Below, in pieces: positions 58,451-64,000 of a stretch of DNA of 64,000 nt; position 1 is the stretch's first letter; each line of letters starts with the position of its first letter. The stretch comes from Streptomyces caelestis. GTDB taxonomy: Bacteria; Actinomycetota; Actinomycetes; Streptomycetales; Streptomycetaceae. The notes below the pieces were generated by a model. The model was given only the letters and a program-made list of their open reading frames with translations. It was not told where the DNA came from and did not search any database. The DNA lies in contig NZ_LGCN01000085.1 in NCBI RefSeq assembly GCF_001279005.1, forward strand, positions 169,274-233,273. The letters run 5' to 3'. A program made the position numbers and the translations under genes.

Positions 58451-59288
58451 CCGCCGGGGCATCGGCTCGACGCCTCACCCGTCCGGCGCGTACTCCGCCG
58501 TTCGGAGGGCGCGCGAGAAGGACCGCGATCGCACCCACCGTCCCAGGGCGGCGGAGACCGGCGTGTTCACGCCGCCTCGCGTGCCGCGGCCCGCACCCGC
58601 TCCACCGGCTCCTCGGCCGACGCGACCGCACGGTCCGTAGGCACGGACCGACCGCGGCCCGGCGCGGGTACTCCGTCGGACGCCTGCCCCACCGTCCGAC
58701 ACGATCCGGTGCAGCCGTGCAGCCGTGCGGTCGATGGCACGAACCGCCTCATCGCGGACAGCACCGTAGCGCCGGGGCTGTCGACCTCACCGGCCGTGCC
58801 CGCCATGGGTGCGGGGCATCGAGCTGTGGCACCGCACCGTGCTCGCCGCCTCTTGCACCGGACCGCTTCTCGTGGAGGTCGAAGTCCGTACGGGTGATCC
58901 CGCATTCTGTGATCCTCCGAGCCGAGGCGAGGGCCCGGCAGCCATGTGCGACCGCATCCGCCGCGCTCGGCCGCTCCACGCATCCCCAGGCCCGCACCCC
59001 GATCGGGATCTCACGACTGGTGTGGGACGGAAACCGAATCCGACGTGGTACTGAGACGTGCGGGTCGCGCCTGTCCCCCGGCCGCGTGGCACGCCGACGC
59101 TCGAAGGCCGAGTGGCCGCGCCGGGAACAGCCGGTGCGTCCGGCGCGGTTGCACCGACCGAGGGGCCGGCGCCGGACGGCGGGAGCACTGAGGCCGCAAG
59201 GTCCGCCCCACCAGGATCCGGGATCCGGGATCGCGGCACGCCCGCCGCGTACTCGGGCCAGGACTCATATCCGCAGGAGGACTGTTTC
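58451..59288. other. Gene-poor stretch
   Basis: About 840 bases without a clear gene. Reading frames on both strands are Arg/Ala/Pro-rich; one minus-strand frame (58567-58983) is open but has no conserved look. A GGATCCG repeat near 59214 precedes the deacetylase. Confidence 0.5.
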
Positions 59289-60122
59289 ATGACCGACCGG
59301 CCCTTGACGCTCATGGCGGTACACGCCCACCCCGACGACGAGGCCACCGGAACCGGAGGTGTCCTGGCGCGGTACGCGGCGGAAGGCATCCGCACGGTTC
59401 TCGTGACGTGTACCGACGGTGGTTGCGGTGACGGGCCGGGGGGTGTCAAGCCGGGCGATCCCGGGCACGACCCGGCGGCGGTCGCCTTGATGCGTCGTCG
59501 AGAACTCGAGGCGAGCTGTGACGTCCTGAAGGTCAGCGATCTGGAGATGCTGGACTATGCCGACTCCGGGATGATGGGCTGGCCGAGCAACGACGCCCCC
59601 GGATCCTTCTGGCAGACCCCCGTGGAGGAGGGCGCGGCCCGGCTCGCGGAACTCATGCGGCACTACCGGCCTGATGTGGTCGTCACCTACGACGAGAACG
59701 GCTTCTACGGCCACCCCGACCACATCCAGGCCCACCGCATCACGATGGCGGCGCTGGAGATGACCGCGCTGACACCGAAGGTGTACTGGACCACGATGCC
59801 CCGCTCGGGGATGCAGCGGTTCGGGGAGATCATGCGCGAGTTCCATCCGGACATGCCGGAGCCGGACCCTGCCGAGGCCGCCGCGATGGCCGAGATCGGC
59901 CTCCCTGACGATGAGATCACCACGTGGGTGGACACCACCGCGTTCAGCGGTCAGAAGTTCGACGCGCTGGCCGCGCACGCCAGTCAGGGCGAGAACATCT
60001 TCTTCCTCAAGATGGGCAAGGAGCGGTTCGGCGAGTTGATGGGCACGGAGACCTTCGTACGTGTCCAGGACGCCACCGGCGCGGCCCTGCCCGAGAATGA
60101 TCTCTTCGCCGGACTGCGCTGA
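59289..60122 (+). CDS. PIG-L/LmbE family deacetylase
   Basis: 277 residues. HPDDE at residues 14-18 and the later GHPDH (near 139) form the zinc site of GlcNAc-type deacetylases. In actinobacteria the family includes MshB (mycothiol synthesis) and Mca (mycothiol conjugate amidase); the length and FLKMGKERFGELMGTETF end recall Mca-like members. AGGAGG precedes the ATG. The exact substrate is not settled. Confidence 0.9.
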   Translation: MTDRPLTLMAVHAHPDDEATGTGGVLARYAAEGIRTVLVTCTDGGCGDGPGGVKPGDPGHDPAAVALMRRRELEASCDVLKVSDLEMLDYADSGMMGWPSNDAPGSFWQTPVEEGAARLAELMRHYRPDVVVTYDENGFYGHPDHIQAHRITMAALEMTALTPKVYWTTMPRSGMQRFGEIMREFHPDMPEPDPAEAAAMAEIGLPDDEITTWVDTTAFSGQKFDALAAHASQGENIFFLKMGKERFGELMGTETFVRVQDATGAALPENDLFAGLR

Positions 60123-60494
60123 TCCGCCCGTGGGACCGGCCGGGAAAGCGCATCGACCGCACGGCGCGTACGAGGTCGCCCCGCCCGGCGGCGACCTCCC
60201 GTCGCTGCTCCGCGCACGCTGCGCCGACGCGCGCCCACGGAAGGAGCGGCACCAGGAGAAGAGGTGAGTACCGCACCACAGGGGCCGCGGGGAAGGACAT
60301 GCCTCCGGCGGGGGCGCTCAGGCCCCGAGACGGCGGGGTGCCGCGGGCGTGTGGCGGGCGCGGGGGAGTTCCCGTCCCGTCTGCCGTCGAGCCAGGCGGA
60401 CGGGACGGGAGCTGGGGCGAGTGGCCGGCCCGGGAAGTCCTGGAGGGTCCGCCGTCCTGGGTCCTGCCCGGGTGGACCGTGATGAGATGGTGCC
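60123..60494. other. Gene-free stretch
   Basis: 370 bases with no convincing gene. The promoter of the AraC gene should lie in the right part. Confidence 0.45.
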
Positions 60495-60887
60495 GTGAGC
60501 CGCGCCGCAGAAGAGACCAATCGCCGTATGCTCCGAGCGCGTGACGTGATGGACCGCGACTACGCGCAGTCGCTGGACGTCCCCGCCCTGGCCCGCGTCG
60601 CACACGTGTCACAGGCCCACTTCACGCGTACCTTCCGGGCCACGTTCGGTGAGACACCGCACCGCTACCTGCAGCGTCGCCGCGTGGAACGGGCGATGTT
60701 CCTGCTACGGGAGACCGACCGCAGCGTGACGGACATCAGTTTCGAGGTCGGTTTCACCAGCCCGGGCACCTTCAGCCGGACGTTCCGCGACATCGTCGGC
60801 CGGTCGCCGCGGACGTACCGCAAGGAAGCGGTTGCCGTGGGCGTGCCGACGTGCTTCACGATGGCGTGGACTCGACCGCATGCCTGA
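60495..60887 (+). CDS. AraC-type DNA-binding protein, HTH domain only
   Basis: 130 residues; essentially just the double helix-turn-helix of AraC regulators (SLDVPALARVAHVSQAHFTRTFRATFGETPHRYLQRRRVERAMFLLRETDRSVTDISFEVGFTSPGTFSRTFRDIVGRSPRTYR). No ligand domain. GTG start. Paired with a VOC enzyme gene directly downstream, a common arrangement. Confidence 0.87.
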   Translation: MSRAAEETNRRMLRARDVMDRDYAQSLDVPALARVAHVSQAHFTRTFRATFGETPHRYLQRRRVERAMFLLRETDRSVTDISFEVGFTSPGTFSRTFRDIVGRSPRTYRKEAVAVGVPTCFTMAWTRPHA

Positions 60888-60963
60888 CGGGACGACAGGA
60901 CGTCTTGTTCACCGAGCAGTTTTGGATAAGTTCTCGTCCTGGCCGATCGCTAGTGTCAGTGTC

Positions 60964-61374
60964 ATGTTCAACGCCATCACGCAGTCGCAGATATACGTCC
61001 TCGACCAGGACGAGGCCATCGACTTCTACGTCGGCAAGCTCGGCCTGGAGATCACCGCGGACGTCGACATGGGTTTCATGCGCTGGCTGACCGTCGGCGT
61101 ACCGGGTCGCCCCGAGCGACAGATCCTTCTGGAGAAGCCGGGTGCGCCGGCGATGTCGGAGGAGACGGCGGAGCAGGTGCGCGAGCTGGTGACCAAGGGG
61201 GCCATGGGCGGCTGGCTCGTCCTCACCACGGACGACTGCCGCAAGACCTACGAGACGCTGCTCGAGAAGGGGGTGGAGTTCACCGAGGAGCCCACCGAGC
61301 GCCCGTACGGGATCGACTGCGGTCTGCGCGACCCCTTCGGCAACCGCATCCGCTTCACCCAGCCGAAGGCCTGA
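60964..61374 (+). CDS. VOC superfamily (glyoxalase-like) protein
   Basis: 136 residues with the typical paired beta-alpha-beta pattern: ITQSQIYVLDQDEAIDFYVGKLGLEI and LVLTTDDCRKTYETLLEKGVEFTEEPTERPYGIDCGLRDPFGNRIRFTQ. Probably a metal-binding dioxygenase, glyoxalase or resistance protein. ATG at 60964. Controlled, by position, by the AraC protein. Confidence 0.87.
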   Translation: MFNAITQSQIYVLDQDEAIDFYVGKLGLEITADVDMGFMRWLTVGVPGRPERQILLEKPGAPAMSEETAEQVRELVTKGAMGGWLVLTTDDCRKTYETLLEKGVEFTEEPTERPYGIDCGLRDPFGNRIRFTQPKA

Positions 61375-61459
61375 AGCACTCCGGCACGTCGACATCCACG
61401 AACGGTCGCACCTCAGGCGCGTACGGGCCCTCCGGATCGGCCCCGGAGACGACTTCGCC

Positions 61460-61870
61460 TCAGACGGCGAGCACGGCGACGATGCTCGCCGTAGAGGGCG
61501 AGGAGCAGGGTGCCGTCGAAGCCGATCCTCAGCCGGCCGCGCCTCCGGCGGACGAGGAGACCGCCGAGCAGGAGCGCCGCCAGGACCAGCGCGCCGCTGG
61601 TGAGGAACCACTCGTCCACCGCTCGTCCGGGTGCGCGGCATGGAACAGGGACCCGCCTCGGTAGGCGGCGTCGCCGACGACCAGGTCGAGCGCGTCCCGG
61701 CCGTCGCCGCCGATGACGGCGGCGACGGCCGGGGTGACGGCTCCTCGCCGGACGGCGGCGATGGACGTGACGGTCTCCGGCAGGGCGTTGACGAGGCCCA
61801 TGAGCACAGCGCCCACAAGGCCGGCGTTCAGGCCCGTGTGCTCCACGATGCCCTTGGCCGCACGGGCCAC
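61460..61870 (-). pseudogene. Decayed Ca2+/cation antiporter C-terminus
   Basis: The first frame reads GLVGAVLMGLVNALPETVTSIAAVRRGAVTPAVAAVIGGDGRDALDLVVGDAAYRGGSLFHAAHPDE, like the second half of a sodium/calcium exchanger. After a frameshift near 61620 the next frame reads WFLTSGALVLAALLLGGLLVRRRRG and IGFDGTLLLALYG; another shift gives the end ASIVAVLAV and a stop at 61460. No first half is present, so the gene is truncated and broken. Confidence 0.7.
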
Positions 61871-62434
61871 CGCCCAGCCCCGGCCATGGCCGGGCCCGCG
61901 ACCGCGTATGCCGCGGCCGGCGGGGACGGCTGCGGGCGGGGACGGCCCTCATCGCCCGCGGCGGGTTCTCCGTCGTCATCACCGGGCCCGCCGGTACGAC
62001 GGACCAGCGCCTCGGGGCCCCGGTCACCGGCCACGTGATGCTCCTCGCCGTCCGTGGTCCCGTCCTCACCCGGTTCGCGCCCACCCGCCCCACGGCCGCC
62101 CGGCCGCCCGGCCGAAGCAGGGCCCTACCGCGTCCTGCGGGCCGGCGCCCGCCGTGCGTCGGTGACACTCGTCCGCGCCCCCGCGCCCCGCACCACCGCG
62201 ACCGGACGGCGCGCGTGATGCGGCAGAGCCCGGCCGGGCCGCTGCTGTGCTCGAGCGGCACGGGCTGCCGAAGGCAGTACGGGCGGAAGCGCCGCCGGCC
62301 GGCACGCTTCAGATCGGACACGGCCCTCGGACCGGCGAACTCGTCGCCGCGCTCGGCCTCCCAAGAGCCCGTTTTCGGCCTTTCCCGGCGAGCCCGCGCC
62401 GACCGTGCACCTCCCGGCCTCCGACAGCCCTATG
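61871..62434. other. Degenerate stretch
   Basis: No intact gene. Short protein-like segments (for example ARGGFSVVITGPAGTTDQ on the plus strand near 61955) suggest decayed coding DNA of unknown origin beside the broken antiporter. Confidence 0.4.
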
Positions 62435-62454
62435 CTTCTACTCGTTTGTAGAAG
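62435..62454. promoter_or_regulatory. Operator-like inverted repeat
   Basis: CTTCTAC-N6-GTAGAAG, 45 bases before the small gene at 62499. It resembles BlaI-type operators in outline; the regulator is unknown. Confidence 0.45.
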
Positions 62455-62498
62455 GCCCGCGACAGGGCCGGGCCTCACGTACCCGGAAGAGGACACGC

Positions 62499-62717
62499 AT
62501 GGCTTCGATCGACCTGGAGAAGGTGCTCGACAAGGCGTGGGCGGACAAGAGCCTGCCCGAGATCCTGGCGGCTCCGGTGGGGGCGCTCAAGGGCGTCTCC
62601 GACCGTGACGGCGAGCTGCTTCAGGAGGCCTTCGGGGTCAAGACCGTAGCCGATCTGGCCGAGTTGAAGTACGTCCGCTGGGCGCAGGCCCTCGCCGCGC
62701 TGGACGCGGCCGAGTAG
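62499..62717 (+). CDS. Small helix-hairpin-helix-like protein
   Basis: 72 residues: MASIDLEKVLDKAWADKSLPEILAAPVGALKGVSDRDGELLQEAFGVKTVADLAELKYVRWAQALAALDAAE. The helical pattern with LPEILAAPVGALKGVSD and FGVKTVADLAELK is like a helix-hairpin-helix. A conserved Streptomyces type without function. Confidence 0.75.
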   Translation: MASIDLEKVLDKAWADKSLPEILAAPVGALKGVSDRDGELLQEAFGVKTVADLAELKYVRWAQALAALDAAE

Positions 62718-62813
62718 CCCGCCCCGCGCACAACCGTGGTGTCGTGCGTCCGCCCGGGCGCGCGGCACCACACCCGAACGAGACACACGCACGTATAAGG
62801 AGTGGACGCCGTC

Positions 62814-63812
62814 ATGGTGTTCAAACGACTGCTCGGATCACTCGGGGTGGGCGGACCCACCGTCGACACGGTCCTCGACCCGGGAGCCGCCCGCCCCGGC
62901 GGCGCGCTCACCGGCCAGGTCCATCTCAAGGGCGGAGAAGCCGACTTCGACATCGAGCACATCACCCTGGAGCTCGTGGCCCGGGTCGAGGCCGAACACG
63001 ATGAGGGTGAGAGCGAGGGCGTCGTCGCCTTCGAGCGGTTCACCGTCGGCGGCGGTTTCCGGCTGGGCGCGGGTCAGCAGCACAGCGTCCCGTTCACGGT
63101 GACGCTGCCGTGGGAGACCCCGATCACCGAGCTGTACGGGCAGGCCCTGGGCATCGTCCTCGGCGTGCGCACCGAGCTGGCGGTGGCCGGCGCCAGGGAC
63201 AAGGGCGACCTGGACCAGCTGAACATCGCCCCGCTGCCCGCGCAGGAGGCGGTCCTCGAGGCGTTCGGCGCGCTCGGCTTCGGTTTCCGGTCGGCCGACC
63301 TGGAGTACGGGCGCATCGGCGGCACGGGGCAGCAGCTGCCCTTCTACCAGGAGATCGAGCTGACCCCGTCGCCGCAGTACGCGGACCGGGTGAACGAGGT
63401 CGAGGTGACCTTCCTGGCCAATCCGGGCGGCATGGAGGTCGTCCTGGAGGCCGACAAGCGCGGCGGCCTCCTCTCCGGCGGCCACGACGCGCTGACCAGG
63501 TTCACCGTCGGCCACCACGACTCCCGCGACTGGAACACGGAAGTCGACGGCTGGATGCGTCAGTTGGTCGAGCACCGCGCGTCGTACGGCGCCCACGGCG
63601 CCTACGGCCACGGTGACCCGTACGCCGGGCACGGGCACTACGGGCACGGCGGCCACCACGACGACCACCACCGTTCCGGTCCCGGCATGGGCACCGTCGT
63701 CGCCGCGGGCGCCGCCGGCCTCGCGGTCGGCGTGGTCGGGGGCATGGTCGCGGCCGAAGTCGTCGACGAGGTGGGGGACTTCTTCGAAGGGGACGAGGAG
63801 GACGAGGGCTGA
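62814..63812 (+). CDS. Spo0M-family sporulation-control protein
   Basis: 332 residues: an arrestin-like Spo0M domain (VDTVLDPGAARPGGALTGQVHLKGGEADFDIEHITLELVARVEAE, ...HSVPFTVTLPWETPITEL) to about 250, a His/Gly/Tyr-rich linker (HGDPYAGHGHYGHGGHHDDHH) and a C-terminal glycine-rich hydrophobic helix (MGTVVAAGAAGLAVGVVGGMVAAEVV). AAGGAG precedes ATG 62814. In Bacillus Spo0M tunes sporulation; here the role is an inference. Confidence 0.9.
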   Translation: MVFKRLLGSLGVGGPTVDTVLDPGAARPGGALTGQVHLKGGEADFDIEHITLELVARVEAEHDEGESEGVVAFERFTVGGGFRLGAGQQHSVPFTVTLPWETPITELYGQALGIVLGVRTELAVAGARDKGDLDQLNIAPLPAQEAVLEAFGALGFGFRSADLEYGRIGGTGQQLPFYQEIELTPSPQYADRVNEVEVTFLANPGGMEVVLEADKRGGLLSGGHDALTRFTVGHHDSRDWNTEVDGWMRQLVEHRASYGAHGAYGHGDPYAGHGHYGHGGHHDDHHRSGPGMGTVVAAGAAGLAVGVVGGMVAAEVVDEVGDFFEGDEEDEG

Positions 63813-63841
63813 GAGCAGTCCTCGGCAGACGGTGAAGGACA

Positions 63842-63883
63842 CCGGCAGGGGGCGGCCGGACGCACGGCTCCGCCCCCTGCCGG
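63842..63883 (+). terminator. Terminator behind the Spo0M gene
   Basis: CCGGCAGGGGGCGG pairs with CCGCCCCCTGCCGG (14 bp), 30 bases after the stop. Confidence 0.85.
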
Positions 63884-63965
63884 CGACCTCTACGGCGTTG
63901 CAGAAGAAACTGGGCGCCCGGAGCACGCCGGTCCGGGCGCCCTCCCGACCAGGTACGGAGTGCTC

Positions 63966-64000
63966 ATGGCCCTGTGGGACCGCCTCAAGGAGTCCGCGTC
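63966..64000 (+). CDS. Start of a downstream gene (partial), perhaps TerB-like
   Basis: Only MALWDRLKESA is visible before the window ends. Such a start is seen in Streptomyces tellurite-resistance (TerB) family proteins, but eleven residues do not allow a firm call. Confidence 0.35.
   Translation, partial: MALWDRLKESA

Noticed and set aside
58567..58983. Minus-strand gene in the gap before the deacetylase
   Set aside because: No conserved motif, no ribosome site, codon use not distinct from noncoding sequence.

Overview
The window is very GC-rich, uses GTG and sometimes TTG starts, and carries gene families typical of Streptomyces: SpdD and RepSA transfer genes, DUF397/DUF5753 pairs, HspR-controlled chaperones, a KorSA-type GntR regulator and many small actinobacterial proteins. 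I read it as one chromosomal segment of a Streptomyces species with an integrated mobile element between about 35.1 and 49.8 kb.

Left arm (1-19 kb): a DUF3151 gene (cut by the window edge), an MFS exporter, fructose-bisphosphate aldolase, pyrE, an aldose epimerase, an SRPBCC membrane protein, a membrane-fused spermidine-synthase-like enzyme, an aminotransferase, and a two-gene toxin-antitoxin-like pair behind a strikingly periodic operator. A DUF5753 regulator follows with a tandemly duplicated DUF397 partner, then an anti-sigma-type ATPase, a DUF1707 protein, a YbjN protein and clpB.

Heat-shock region (16.5-28.4 kb): clpB and the dnaK-grpE-dnaJ-hspR operon each have perfect CTTGAGT-N7-ACTCAAG (HAIR) boxes upstream, so HspR, encoded at the operon end, should repress both loci and itself. 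Between them lies an unusual module: a 67-residue exported peptide with three ADSVW repeats, a cluster-less Rieske-like protein translated right behind it, and two paralogous LuxR-type regulators. An orphan sugar-binding lipoprotein follows.

Middle (28-35 kb): a MraY/WecA-type glycosyl transferase, a large membrane Fe-S oxidoreductase, a Yip1-family membrane protein, a phosphoribosyltransferase and dcd, a 52-residue Cys protein, then tRNA-Gly(CCC).

Mobile island (35.1-49.9 kb): an actinomycete integrative and conjugative element (AICE) of the pSAM2 type sits in the tRNA-Gly 3' end. It carries integrase, excisionase, RepSA-type initiator, spread genes, a TraSA-type FtsK translocase, a KorSA-type repressor with three palindromic operators, a Pif-like Nudix protein, a strongly folded noncoding segment, a low-GC NotI-family restriction-modification pair, and a GntR-containing accessory operon. 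A 48-bp copy of the tRNA end marks its right junction; a third 44-bp copy 1.26 kb further on bounds a second small segment with a VapBC-like pair. Each copy is followed by its own hairpin terminator.

Right arm (50-64 kb): a PadR-controlled MacB-like ABC system, a membrane Ser/Thr kinase divergent from a NYN-zinc ribbon-FHA protein, a PIG-L deacetylase, an AraC/VOC pair, a decayed Ca2+/cation exchanger, a Spo0M-type protein and the first codons of another gene. Translations, spacings and repeats were read directly from the sequence; family names come from recalled motifs, with no database search.
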